Assembly (NCBI GenBank): GCA_009668925.1
Contig: SBEK01000134.1
Span: 1 to 11,089, forward strand
Length of the DNA: 11,089 nucleotides
Reading direction: 5' to 3'
Origin: Deltaproteobacteria bacterium
GTDB taxonomy: Bacteria; Desulfobacterota; Syntrophia; Syntrophales; Smithellaceae
The notes beneath the pieces were generated by a model. It saw nothing but the letters and a program-made list of their open reading frames with translations, was not told the origin of the DNA and searched no databases. Both the position numbers and the translations under genes were made by a program. Shown piece after piece: positions 1 to 7,303 of the stretch (position 1 is the stretch's first letter; the number at the start of each line of letters is the position of its first letter).

Positions 1-533
1 ATGTTGGCCGGCAGGTCGGGATAGCGGGCAATGAGTTTTTGGAAGTGGCCGAGCCCCACGAATTCATTGCCCAGAGGGCCGTTGCCGGTGTGGAAGAGGA
101 TGCGTTTTTTCCGGTCGATGATCAGTTCATACAGGGGAAATAGCCGTTGATCATGCGGGTAGAGGCGCTGGACATGGAGATGCAGTTTGACCCCGAGCAC
201 CCGGGGATGCTTCAGTATTTTTTCCGCATCCCTCAGAGCGCCGGCATCGCCGGGATGGAACGCCGCAAAACAATACAGATCGGGGTCGTAATCGAGGACC
301 TGTGCGTTCCACGCGTTGAGCCCTTCCGCAACGCCTTCGCGGTGGGCATAATTGGAGTAAACGATTTTTTGAATGCCGCGCGTCCGCAGATAGCGGATGC
401 ACTCCCGATAATAAAACCTGTAGAGGATTTTCAATCGGTATTCTTTGACGAAAAAATCCCAGATGGCGTCGGACATCCTGTCCGGAAAAAGATGAACATG
501 AAAATCGGTGATGCGGGCCGGCAGGGTGGGCAT
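1..533 (-). CDS. Amidohydrolase-family (amidohydrolase 2-like) metal-dependent hydrolase, C-terminus cut by window edge
   Basis: This frame is open from an ATG at 533 to the window edge, giving 177 residues and no stop. The N-terminus carries the HxH metal-binding signature of TIM-barrel amidohydrolases (DFHVHLFPDRM, His12 and His14). Later strands read GVKLHLH (about 114-120) and ILFHTGNGP (about 145-153), which fit the lysine/histidine strand-end residues of PF04909-type enzymes. The start is well fixed, because a TGA lies in frame two codons upstream; the preceding GGAAA is only a weak ribosome site. It lies 75 bp downstream of the aminopeptidase gene on the same strand and may be co-transcribed with it. 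Family members hydrolyse or decarboxylate small organic substrates in the cytoplasm; the substrate here is unknown. A longer overlapping frame at 151-600 is a shadow. Roughly the last third of the protein lies outside the window. Confidence 0.82.
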   Translation of the reverse strand, partial: MPTLPARITDFHVHLFPDRMSDAIWDFFVKEYRLKILYRFYYRECIRYLRTRGIQKIVYSNYAHREGVAEGLNAWNAQVLDYDPDLYCFAAFHPGDAGALRDAEKILKHPRVLGVKLHLHVQRLYPHDQRLFPLYELIIDRKKRILFHTGNGPLGNEFVGLGHFQKLIARYPDLPAN

Positions 534-608
534 GGATGATCATTTCCGTTTCATAAAATAGATGGCGCGGATTTCGGCCGGGGGCGGCCGGAATCCGCAC
601 CGGCCACC

Positions 609-1808
609 TCAGATCTTAAACAGTCCCCGGTCGTAAACGAGGACCTTCCGGCCGTTTGTCAAATGTGCGGTTACGGTCTTTGGTTCGGTGTTGACCAGAT
701 CCCAGTGCAGCGCGGAATCGTTGAAGCCGAGTTCTTTTTTGAGCGCGGGCGTCAACTTTGCCGGATCGCCGCTGAAGGTGTCGCTGTAAGAGGAGCCCAG
801 AGCGATGTGACAGTTGCCTTCCTTCCCGCCGAAATTTTCATCGAAGAGGGTTTCGGCCATGAAACGGTCAATCCGGGAAAACCTTTTGTCCGTGAGGGAG
901 TATTCACCGATGCGGCGCGCGCCCGGGTCCATGGCGAGCTGTTTTTTCGCGAATGCCTCTCCTTCGCTGGCTTCGACCTTGACGGCCTGTCCCTTGACAA
1001 ACGTGATACGGACGTCCTTGACATAGTTGCCGCTGCGGAAAGAGGGGAGGTTGGCATAATAGACGCCTTCCGTCCCGCGCCAGTCGGGGGAGACAAAGAT
1101 TTCAAAGCTGGGGACGTTATGGCCTGAGACGCCCGCCCATTTTCGCTTCGCGCCGGGAGTGATCCTCAAATCGACATTGGCCGATTCCATGTAAAAATAT
1201 TTAACGGGGAGGGCGCTGAGCCTCTTCTTAATTTCGGTGACTTCCTGGTGGATGCGCCGCCACTCGGCCACCGGATCATCCTTGTCCAGGTAGCAGCCTT
1301 TGATCACCTGCGCGGTGTATTGATTGAGCGTCATCCTGGCCTGGCGCGCCAGTTCGTTTGTGGGGCAGATGCACAGCGTCCAGCTGTACCGGCGCTGTTC
1401 TTCGCGGCGGTCGAGAATGTCCTTCAACACTTTGCGGGAGACAACGGCTTTTCCGATTCTGGCCGGATCGATGTCTTTGAGGTGTGTGAGCGATTCGGGC
1501 GCATGAAGAAATATCCGGCCGTTGATGTTTTGGTAGAGTTCCCTGTCGCCGGGCGCGATAAAGGTCAGCTGCCGGGGATTGGCCTTTTGATAGAAGCTCA
1601 GCTCCATGCCGTACGTGGGGACCATCCGCTGCACCGGGTGGACGCCCATGGTAAGGAGCCGGCCGTAGAGAATTTCCGCAAGCTTAATTGCCGAGAGGTC
1701 GTACTGAATCAGGACAATCTCGTTTTTCTTCAGAGCCGCTTTTTTGGCCGTGGCCAGCCCCCACAAGAGAACATCGGCGTATTTTTCGAGATGATTTTCG
1801 GTGAGCAT
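609..1808 (-). CDS. M29-family metallo-aminopeptidase (aminopeptidase T/AmpS/PepS type)
   Basis: This 399-residue protein has the usual length of M29 aminopeptidases, cytoplasmic two-metal enzymes that remove N-terminal residues from peptides. The C-terminal half shows the expected ligand set: Glu236 (in PSFEIFVSP), Glu302 (in RRIGEYSLTD), His334 and Tyr341 (in EGNCHIALGSSY), and His368 and Asp370 (in ALHWDLVN). The 66-residue spacing between the two glutamates, the His-x6-Tyr spacing and the HxD pair match my memory of aminopeptidase T. The less conserved N-terminal half (1-190) is the family's accessory domain. The ATG at 1808 is preceded by GGAAGGAAA about 8 nt upstream. The amidohydrolase gene follows on the same strand, and a divergent 388 bp region separates it from the SCP2-like gene. 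A role in general peptide turnover is likely. No truncation or missing ligand is seen. Confidence 0.95.
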   Translation of the reverse strand: MLTENHLEKYADVLLWGLATAKKAALKKNEIVLIQYDLSAIKLAEILYGRLLTMGVHPVQRMVPTYGMELSFYQKANPRQLTFIAPGDRELYQNINGRIFLHAPESLTHLKDIDPARIGKAVVSRKVLKDILDRREEQRRYSWTLCICPTNELARQARMTLNQYTAQVIKGCYLDKDDPVAEWRRIHQEVTEIKKRLSALPVKYFYMESANVDLRITPGAKRKWAGVSGHNVPSFEIFVSPDWRGTEGVYYANLPSFRSGNYVKDVRITFVKGQAVKVEASEGEAFAKKQLAMDPGARRIGEYSLTDKRFSRIDRFMAETLFDENFGGKEGNCHIALGSSYSDTFSGDPAKLTPALKKELGFNDSALHWDLVNTEPKTVTAHLTNGRKVLVYDRGLFKI

Positions 1809-2050
1809 TATTTTTGTTTCCTTCCGTCAGTTAAGGCATTTGACTGCTTTTTACTAGGAAAGTTGCTGCAAGGCAAGTGATTCCTTGCGATCCTGCCGCC
1901 CGTGCCTCAGTGCTCGGCGGGGCTCAATCGTGACGAAGCATTTTTGCCCTTTTTTCGGAGAAATGGTGTATATGGAGTACAAAGTTATTCATACGCACCC
2001 ATCACAAAAAGACGGCTTGAGGGATGACCATGTTGTCCGCACTGCTCCAG

Positions 2051-2069
2051 ATAAACAAAATTTGTTTAT
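2051..2069. promoter_or_regulatory. Perfect 19 bp palindrome, putative operator
   Basis: Nine bases (ATAAACAAA) are followed by a single central A and then their exact reverse complement. It is an AT-rich island in GC-rich DNA, lying 127 bp before the SCP2-like gene and 242 bp from the aminopeptidase start. Its size and symmetry suit a homodimeric helix-turn-helix repressor such as a TetR-type regulator. No regulator gene is in the window, so the binding protein is unknown. There is no U-tract, which argues against a terminator. Confidence 0.4.
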
Positions 2070-2146
2070 AAGGAAATGAGCGTTTTGGCAGGGGTTCTCT
2101 TTTTTCTTTCGGAACGTAACATCATTCTCGCCCGACATCATCATTT

Positions 2147-2174
2147 TTGAACCCATTCACGAACGGCATATCAA
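2147..2174 (+). promoter_or_regulatory. Weak sigma-70 promoter candidate upstream of the SCP2-like gene
   Basis: TTGAAC (2147-2152) and TATCAA (2169-2174) are separated by 16 bp, each matching the consensus at four of six positions. The placement, about 23 bp before the start codon of the SCP2-like gene, would give a very short leader. This is a suggestion only. Confidence 0.2.
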
Positions 2175-2196
2175 TTAACACCGGACAGGAGGCGCC

Positions 2197-2556
2197 ATGA
2201 AATTAAGGTTGCTGCTTTTTATTTTATATCAAAAGCTGAAAAGGGCTGCCGCAAAGAACGCGGCCTATCAAAGTTTCCTGGGCGGCATGCGGGTGAGGAT
2301 TATGATTAAAACCGCCGACGGAAAGCACGGAAGATTATTCATCTTCGACCGCGGGAAATTGTCCACCCTTCCCGGAGGCATACACCCTTACGACGCGGCG
2401 CTGATCTGGTCCGACGCCGGCACTGCGTTTAAGGTGCTGTCATCGGCGAGCGATGAGCAGACATTTTTTGCGGCGGCCAAAGGTCAGTTGAAAATCGACG
2501 GCATGGCCGCGTACGTCCAGTGGTTTAATGACGGCGTGAAACTGGTCATGAAATGA
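2197..2556 (+). CDS. Small SCP2-like (sterol carrier protein 2 fold) lipid/acyl-binding protein
   Basis: This 119-residue protein starts at an ATG after a strong AGGAGG site 5 nt upstream. A basic, hydrophobic N-terminal helix (1-25) is followed by the pattern typical of short bacterial SCP2 proteins: a beta strand ending in DGKHGRLFIFDRGKLS (about 41-56), a Gly/His-Pro turn, the strand AALIWSDAGTAFKVL, then the late GQLKIDGMAAYVQWFNDGV segment (about 96-113), where the family usually has G-x-l-x-v-x-G-d. Proteins of this fold bind hydrophobic ligands such as sterols, fatty acids or acyl-CoAs and are not usually catalytic. The ThDP enzyme gene follows after 107 bp on the same strand with no obvious terminator, so they may share a transcript. 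The family call rests on pattern memory. The ligand is unknown. Confidence 0.65.
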   Translation: MKLRLLLFILYQKLKRAAAKNAAYQSFLGGMRVRIMIKTADGKHGRLFIFDRGKLSTLPGGIHPYDAALIWSDAGTAFKVLSSASDEQTFFAAAKGQLKIDGMAAYVQWFNDGVKLVMK

Positions 2557-2663
2557 AAGCAAGCCGTCCGGGCCTGTTTCATATTTCCCGATGGCGTTCG
2601 GAGGGAAGGGGGGCGTTTTGAATTTTAACGGCTTTATCGGCACAGACAATCAAGGAGAAAAAT

Positions 2664-4334
2664 ATGGGAATGATTAACGGCGGTCATCTGGTCGGCAAAT
2701 ATTTGAAAGAAGTGGAGCAGGTTGAAATCGTCTTCGGCATTTCCGGCGGACACCTGGAGTCGATCCTGGACAGTTTCACCGAGTACAAGATTCGCACCAT
2801 TGACGTCCGGCATGAGCAGGTGGCGGCGATGATGGCGCATGCCTGGTATGTGTATACCGGGAAGCCCGGCGTCTGCTTCCTCACGGCCGGGCCCGGGTTC
2901 ACGAACGGCCTGACCGGGATTGCCAACGCGTACCTCGACAACGCGCCGCTGGTCGTCATTGCGGGGAAGCACCCGCTGAAGGAAGATCTCAAGGGCGCGC
3001 TTCAGGAAATGAATCAGCTCGACGTGGTGAAGCCGATCACCAAGTGGGCCGCCACCTGCTACGAAATCAGGCGGATACCGGAATACCTGGCGATTGCCTT
3101 CCGTCAGGCCGTCGGGGGGAGGCCGGGCCCCGTGATGCTGGAGCTGCCGCCCGACATTCTCAACATTCGGGTGGACGAATCCGAGGTGCCGATGCCCCAA
3201 AGGCCCACACGCAAATACACGGTGCATCCCGACGACGCCGATCTCACGGCTGCGGCGAACCTGATCAACCAGGCCCAGAAGCCGCTGTTCATCGGTGGAA
3301 CCGGGCTGGGGTTCAGCGCCTGTTCGGAGTGCCTCGGGCGGTTCATCGATCAAACGGGGATGCCCTTCATCCTGCTCAACAACGGCCGGGGCGCGCTTCC
3401 CGACAATCATCCCCTATCCATCTGGGACTGCGGCAACGTCGGCCTGATGCTGGCTGTTGCCCAGGCGGATGTGCTCGTCGTCGCCGGGATTCGCTTAAAC
3501 TGGCTTTTGCAGTCGGGGGGCATTATCCCGCAGGCCTCCAAAGTCGTGCGGATCGATATCGACCCTCATGAAATCGACCGGAACCGCGTGGCCGATGCCG
3601 GGCTGGTGGGCGATGCCGGCTCCGTGCTGGGCGAGCTCAATCCCCTGCTGGTCAAAAAGGACCGCGGCGAATGGGTAAGCATGTTGAGGGCGGCGGGCCT
3701 GGCGATGATTGACGGGGAACTGAAAATCCGCGGGGCGGTCTCCGATCCCATCCATCCGATCCGCCTGGCCGAACAGATTCGGAAATTTGTCGGTGATGAT
3801 GCGCTCTATGTCATTGACGGCGGCGACACGTCTTATTTCGGCCTGGTCGGCTTCCTGTCCCGGCACAAGGCCGGCGTGATCAGCCAGTCTTCGGGGCTCC
3901 TGGGCTGCCTCGGGACCGGCATTCCCTTTGCCATGGCGGCGAAACTTGCGCATCCGCAGATGAAAGTACTGCTCCTAAACGGCGATGGTTCGTTCGGTTT
4001 TAACGCCATGGAATTTGACACCATGGTCCGGCACCACATCCCCGTTGTCTGCGTGGTCAACAACGACTGCGCCTGGGGCATGATCAAACATACGCAGGAA
4101 ATGTCGATCGGCAAAGAAAGGCTGCAGTGCTCGGAGCTGGGGACGCGGCACTATGAAAAGATGGTGGAAGGCCTGGGCGGACACGGCGAATTCGTCGCCC
4201 GCGACGAGGAGATCATTCCGGCGCTTGAGCGCGCCTTTGCATCCGGCAAACCGGCCTGTGTGAACGTGATGACCGACCCGGCCGCCACCAGTCCGGCATC
4301 GGTGCTCTTCTATCAATCGTTGAAGATGGAGTGA
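2664..4334 (+). CDS. ThDP-dependent decarboxylase/lyase (acetolactate synthase / 2-hydroxyacyl-CoA lyase superfamily)
   Basis: This complete 556-residue protein has the three-domain layout of pyruvate-oxidase-like ThDP enzymes: PYR domain about 1-170, central domain about 190-330, PP domain about 365-540. The catalytic glutamate is Glu51 in DVRHEQVAAMMA. The ThDP/Mg motif runs from GDGS (440-443) to NN (466-467) with the standard spacing. The turn GRPGPVMLELPPDIL (152-166) and GALQEMNQLDVVKPITKW (111-128) are typical of acetolactate synthase, oxalyl-CoA decarboxylase and 2-hydroxyacyl-CoA lyase relatives. The family forms or cleaves C-C bonds next to a carbonyl through a ThDP carbanion. The ATG at 2664 follows AAGGAG by 6 nt. 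True biosynthetic acetolactate synthase is less likely, because no small-subunit gene or ilvC is adjacent. The dehydrogenase and VOC genes downstream suggest a catabolic or fermentative role. The substrate is undetermined. Confidence 0.9.
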   Translation: MGMINGGHLVGKYLKEVEQVEIVFGISGGHLESILDSFTEYKIRTIDVRHEQVAAMMAHAWYVYTGKPGVCFLTAGPGFTNGLTGIANAYLDNAPLVVIAGKHPLKEDLKGALQEMNQLDVVKPITKWAATCYEIRRIPEYLAIAFRQAVGGRPGPVMLELPPDILNIRVDESEVPMPQRPTRKYTVHPDDADLTAAANLINQAQKPLFIGGTGLGFSACSECLGRFIDQTGMPFILLNNGRGALPDNHPLSIWDCGNVGLMLAVAQADVLVVAGIRLNWLLQSGGIIPQASKVVRIDIDPHEIDRNRVADAGLVGDAGSVLGELNPLLVKKDRGEWVSMLRAAGLAMIDGELKIRGAVSDPIHPIRLAEQIRKFVGDDALYVIDGGDTSYFGLVGFLSRHKAGVISQSSGLLGCLGTGIPFAMAAKLAHPQMKVLLLNGDGSFGFNAMEFDTMVRHHIPVVCVVNNDCAWGMIKHTQEMSIGKERLQCSELGTRHYEKMVEGLGGHGEFVARDEEIIPALERAFASGKPACVNVMTDPAATSPASVLFYQSLKME

Positions 4335-4408
4335 TGTCCGCAAGGTTGTCCGGCTGAATAATTTTGTTATGACCTTTCGGGTTAAACGTTTGCGGGGGAA
4401 ACTGTTAT

Positions 4409-4500
4409 GTCATTGCGAAGGAACGAAGTAACTGAAGCAATCTCACGAGTAGATGTATACATGAGATTACCACGACGCCTGAGAGGCGTCTCGTAATGAC
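4409..4500. repeat. Nested palindromic dispersed repeat (MITE/REP-like)
   Basis: The ends are inverted copies matching at 9 of 10 bases: GTCATTGCGA at 4409-4418 and TCGTAATGAC at 4491-4500. Inside lie a second inverted pair (GCAATCTCA at 4437-4445 and TGAGATTAC at 4462-4470, one mismatch) and a perfect 7 bp hairpin with a 3 nt loop (4474-4490, GACGCCT-GAG-AGGCGTC). The element fills most of the 220 bp between the ThDP and dehydrogenase genes. It resembles short repeats I remember from many bacterial chromosomes, including deltaproteobacteria, beginning with the same GTCATTGCGA sequence. It has no coding capacity. It may form an RNA fold between the two genes. Only one copy is in the window. 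Confidence 0.75.
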
Positions 4501-4554
4501 AAAACAGAATTGCGACACAGCCCCTTTGCCATGAAAAAAATGGGAGGATATGCG

Positions 4555-5769
4555 ATGAAAGCGCTGCAGTTTAATGTCAACGCGCCGAAGTTTTTAATCA
4601 TCCAGGCGCTCAGGCCCGTGAGCGTAAGCTTCTGCTACCGGGGGCCGTTCTCAACGGTTGCACTTGTCGATATTCCGGAACCGAAACTCCCATCGTCTGA
4701 ATGGGTCAAGATCAAGACAAGGCTCTGCGGGGTCTGCGGCAGCGACATGAATCTCATTTTTTTGAAGGATTCGCCGACCGCATCGCCCTTCACCTCCTTT
4801 CCCTGCGTGCCGGGGCACGAAATCTGCGGCGAAGTTGTGGAGACAGGTCCGGACGTTTCGCACTGCAAAAGCGGTGATCTGGTCACCATCGCTCCGTCGC
4901 TGAACTGTGCGACCCGGGCGATCGAGCCCGAATGTCCCAGTTGCGCCGAGGGATTAATCGCCAATTGCGAAAATTTTGCCGAGGGCGCGTTTTCGCCGGG
5001 GATGTTCATCGGCATCTGCAAAGACATCAACGGCGGGTTTGCCGAGTATCTCGTGGCGCACAAAAGCCAGGTTTACGTCGTGCCTGAAGGCGTATCGCCG
5101 GAATCGGCGGCGCTGACCGAACCGCTGTCCGTGGGGCTGCAAGCGGTGCTCGACAACCGGCCCCAGGACGCCGATCGCGTGCTGGTGATCGGCGGCGGCG
5201 TCATCGGCGCCATGGTGGTGAAGTGCCTGCGGGCCTTAAACAGCGCGTGCGAGATCACCGTTGCCGAGCCGTCGTCTTTTGCCGCCGGGTATATGAAGTC
5301 ATGCGGCGCCGACCGGACGATCAAAGGCGGAATCATCGACGCGGCTGTGGAAATAGCAGGCGGCCGGGCTTATCGGCCGATGCTCGGCGAACGCGTCGTG
5401 ATGGGCGGCTTCGACAAGGTCTATGATACAGTGGGTCATGCCGACACATTGAAGATGGCTTTGCGCGTCCTGGCGACCGGCGGCGTCCTTTCCGTCATCG
5501 GCATCGGCAAGGAAGCACGTCTGGATCTCACGACCCTGTGGCTCAAGCTGCAGACGGTCAAAGGCTGTTACGGCTGCCGCTATAACAACATCGGAGGCGT
5601 TGCCAAACACGGCTTTCAAATGGCTCTGGATTTGATTTCGTCCGGCAAGATAACGGTGGAGGACATGCTGACCCACAAATTTCCGCTCGCGCAGTACCGG
5701 GAAATGATCGAGGTCAATGTAAATAAAGAAGCCAGCCAGGCCATGAAAACAGCGATCAGTTTTGAATAG
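4555..5769 (+). CDS. Zinc-dependent medium-chain alcohol dehydrogenase (threonine/butanediol dehydrogenase-like)
   Basis: I place the start at 4555, since GGGAGGA lies 6-7 nt upstream; this gives 404 residues. An upstream ATG at 4510 would add 15 residues but has no ribosome site. The catalytic zinc site is visible as Cys61 (CGVCGSD) and His88-Glu89 (VPGHEICGE). A structural-zinc-like cysteine set follows (Cys118, Cys127, Cys130, Cys138), with wider first spacing than the classical lobe. The NAD(P)-binding Rossmann turn is VIGGGVIG (211-218), after the usual EPLSVGLQAV helix (189-198). The N-terminus has an extended stretch of about 35 residues before the first conserved strand. Such enzymes interconvert secondary or primary alcohols with ketones or aldehydes in the cytoplasm. 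The VOC gene follows after 16 bp, so the pair is very likely co-transcribed, and the ThDP enzyme lies upstream. The substrate is unknown. Confidence 0.92.
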   Translation: MKALQFNVNAPKFLIIQALRPVSVSFCYRGPFSTVALVDIPEPKLPSSEWVKIKTRLCGVCGSDMNLIFLKDSPTASPFTSFPCVPGHEICGEVVETGPDVSHCKSGDLVTIAPSLNCATRAIEPECPSCAEGLIANCENFAEGAFSPGMFIGICKDINGGFAEYLVAHKSQVYVVPEGVSPESAALTEPLSVGLQAVLDNRPQDADRVLVIGGGVIGAMVVKCLRALNSACEITVAEPSSFAAGYMKSCGADRTIKGGIIDAAVEIAGGRAYRPMLGERVVMGGFDKVYDTVGHADTLKMALRVLATGGVLSVIGIGKEARLDLTTLWLKLQTVKGCYGCRYNNIGGVAKHGFQMALDLISSGKITVEDMLTHKFPLAQYREMIEVNVNKEASQAMKTAISFE

Positions 5770-5785
5770 ATCAGGGAGGGCAGCC

Positions 5786-6346
5786 ATGCGAGAACCCGCT
5801 GAAAGTGCTCTTAGTCGGATGAAACTTCCCCGTGTCAGCCAGATCGGCATTCTGGTGCAGAACATACCCGAAGCGGTGGCCAATTATACAAAGCTCCTGA
5901 ACATCGGGTGCTGGTACCGCTCGAACACCATAAAAAATGAGGCCGTCTACCGGGGCAAACCTGTCCGCATCGACGTGGACATCGTCCTGGCCTTTCAGGG
6001 CGGCATGGAGATCGAGCTCATCCAGGTCCGGGGAAAAGAGGAGAATGTTTATTCCGACATGCTCGCCCGATGCGGCGGCGGCATCCATCATCTCGGGTTT
6101 AGCGTGTCGGGCTATGACCGGAAGCTTGCAGAAATGAAAGCAAACGGGATTGAGGTGCTCCAGTCCGGCGTCATCACGACCGAAGGATCGGCCATCACCC
6201 GCTATGCCTATCTCGACACCATCAAACAGTGCGGCATCATTTCGGAATTGATCACCACAACCCTGAAAGGACTCCGGATGCCGCACGGCGGCCTGATCAT
6301 GGACATCGGCTGCCTGACGGGCGATGTGGAGCGCGTCCGCGTCTAA
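5786..6346 (+). CDS. VOC-family protein (glyoxalase / methylmalonyl-CoA epimerase-like)
   Basis: I choose the ATG at 5786 because AGGGAGGG ends 5 nt upstream; the 186-residue product then begins MREPAESALS. The gene lies 16 bp after the dehydrogenase stop. Two beta-alpha-beta-beta-beta modules are recognisable: SQIGILVQNIPEAVANYTK (18-36) with GGMEIELIQV (72-81), and GGIHHLGFSVSGYD (98-111) with CGIISELITT (149-158). Likely metal ligands are Glu77 (or its neighbour), His101 or His102, and Glu154. The first ligand, normally His in HIGIAV-type openings, is Gln19 here, which may change the metal or the reaction. The family includes methylmalonyl-CoA epimerase, glyoxalase I and ring-cleaving dioxygenases. 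The overall look is closest to the epimerase-like Glyoxalase_4 group. Its place next to the dehydrogenase suggests it acts on a related 2-oxo or acyl intermediate, which is inference. Confidence 0.85.
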   Translation: MREPAESALSRMKLPRVSQIGILVQNIPEAVANYTKLLNIGCWYRSNTIKNEAVYRGKPVRIDVDIVLAFQGGMEIELIQVRGKEENVYSDMLARCGGGIHHLGFSVSGYDRKLAEMKANGIEVLQSGVITTEGSAITRYAYLDTIKQCGIISELITTTLKGLRMPHGGLIMDIGCLTGDVERVRV

Positions 6347-6600
6347 CCGGATTGGCTGAGAGCTGGTGCGGCCTGGAGACGGATTCTTTCTCACGGCGCT
6401 CCCTAGATTCGCAGTGAATGGCCGGCGTATCCGGAGCTCTCTTCATGACTATGCCTGAATCAACCGCCCGGCAGCACGCCGCCGATGCTGGAAATGAATG
6501 TCACTATCTCGCAGAGGCTGCGGGAAATGAACGCTTGTCTTGCAAGAGCGGATTCAAAAACAAACCGCCCTCGGCCCGCGCCGGGGCCATGTTGCATCAA
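6347..6600. other. Convergent intergenic region between VOC and CinA-like genes
   Basis: The plus-strand VOC gene and the minus-strand CinA-like gene converge here. Short frames at 6418-6612 and 6485-6754 have no ribosome site and no family pattern. Apart from the weak hairpin at 6573-6588, I see nothing. Confidence 0.4.
6555..6588 (-). terminator. Possible weak terminator for the CinA-like gene
   Basis: Read on the minus strand, GGCCC pairs with GGGCC across a 6 nt loop (6588-6573), and a T-rich run TTTGTTTTTG follows at 6564-6555. The 8 nt gap between stem and T-run weakens the case. It begins about 13 bp after the CinA-like stop codon. Confidence 0.22.
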
Positions 6601-7113
6601 TTATTTCTTTAAAGTGTTTCTTTCTTCGAGGATACTCAGAAAAAAATCCAATAAGGCTGTTGTAAACTCCGACATGTTTCCAATTCTGGCGGACTTTCCC
6701 GTTTCGATTATTTTTGTCCGGCAGATCGGACCGGCGACAGCCAGTGCCGTATAGCCCGCATTGTGGCCGTAAGGACTTTGCGAAGGACCCGCCGCACCGC
6801 CTTCGCCGATCACCCAGTCCGCTCCGGTCTTTTCTTTGAATTTGAGCGCGATGTCCAGGATCAGTTCAGGCGTTGAACCGCCGTATCGCTGGTGCTCTTT
6901 TCGCCCCAGGGCCACAATCTGCTCCCGGATCCGATAGCTGTATAACACCGCTCCGCCGATAAAAAATGAAGATGCTCCCGGAACCGACAGCAGACAGGCG
7001 GATACCAGACCGCCGCTGCTGGATTCCGCGACAGCCAGCTTTTCATTTGCCGCAGCTAGATGCACGGCAATTTCCCTTGCCAGTTCCGATTGTCGGGGAG
7101 TTATAAAACTCAT
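6601..7113 (-). CDS. Divergent CinA C-terminal domain protein (PncC-like fold)
   Basis: This 170-residue stand-alone protein matches the CinA C-terminal domain, whose best-studied members deamidate nicotinamide mononucleotide. Recognisable segments are VAESSSGGLVSACLLSVPG (28-46, family AESxTGG...vPGaS), FIGGAVLYSYRIRE (51-64) and GEGGAAGPSQSPYG (103-116, family tGiAGP). It departs from the classical enzyme at several conserved places. The Thr of ESCTGG is Ser33, the lysine expected a few residues after the YS pair is Arg63, the GaVSeE region reads GGSTPE, and TGIAGP reads EGGAAGP. It thus belongs with a divergent subgroup I recall from other proteobacteria, and NMN deamidase activity should not be assumed. 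The start at 7113 has no clear ribosome site of its own. A five-codon frame (7127-7110) preceded by AGGAAAG overlaps it as ATGA, so translation may be coupled. HicB lies 190 bp upstream on the same strand. Confidence 0.85.
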   Translation of the reverse strand: MSFITPRQSELAREIAVHLAAANEKLAVAESSSGGLVSACLLSVPGASSFFIGGAVLYSYRIREQIVALGRKEHQRYGGSTPELILDIALKFKEKTGADWVIGEGGAAGPSQSPYGHNAGYTALAVAGPICRTKIIETGKSARIGNMSEFTTALLDFFLSILEERNTLKK

Positions 7114-7303
7114 CGATAAAATACCATGCTTTCCTGCCCAGGGGCCGTTTGAGCATTGTTGTCGTTACAGTTTGAAATTCTCTTTGAATCGTGCTTTGCG
7201 GACTTTCGCGGTCATTTAGAAAGTGGACACCGCCGGAATTCCCGACTTCAAAAGATCCGCTTTCGCAACGCCGGGACGATGAGCCCGATTCTGCCCGAAT
7301 CCT

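Larger units (their letters stand above)
1809..2196. other. Divergent intergenic region between aminopeptidase and SCP2-like genes
   Basis: This 388 bp stretch must hold the promoters of both flanking transcription units. It contains the 19 bp palindrome at 2051-2069 and a weak promoter candidate at 2147-2174. A 35-codon frame (1972-2079) starts at an ATG about 9 nt after GGAGAA, but it has no recognisable similarity. A longer version beginning at 1885 has no ribosome site. I see no RNA gene or terminator here. Confidence 0.5.

Noticed and set aside
151..600. 149-codon minus-strand frame at the left edge
   Set aside because: It overlaps the amidohydrolase frame, which has the HxH signature and coherent protein pattern; this frame is Arg/Pro/Ser-rich shadow sequence.
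4474..4490. Hairpin GACGCCT-GAG-AGGCGTC as a transcription terminator after the ThDP gene
   Set aside because: No T-run follows on either strand; it is explained better as part of the nested palindromic repeat.
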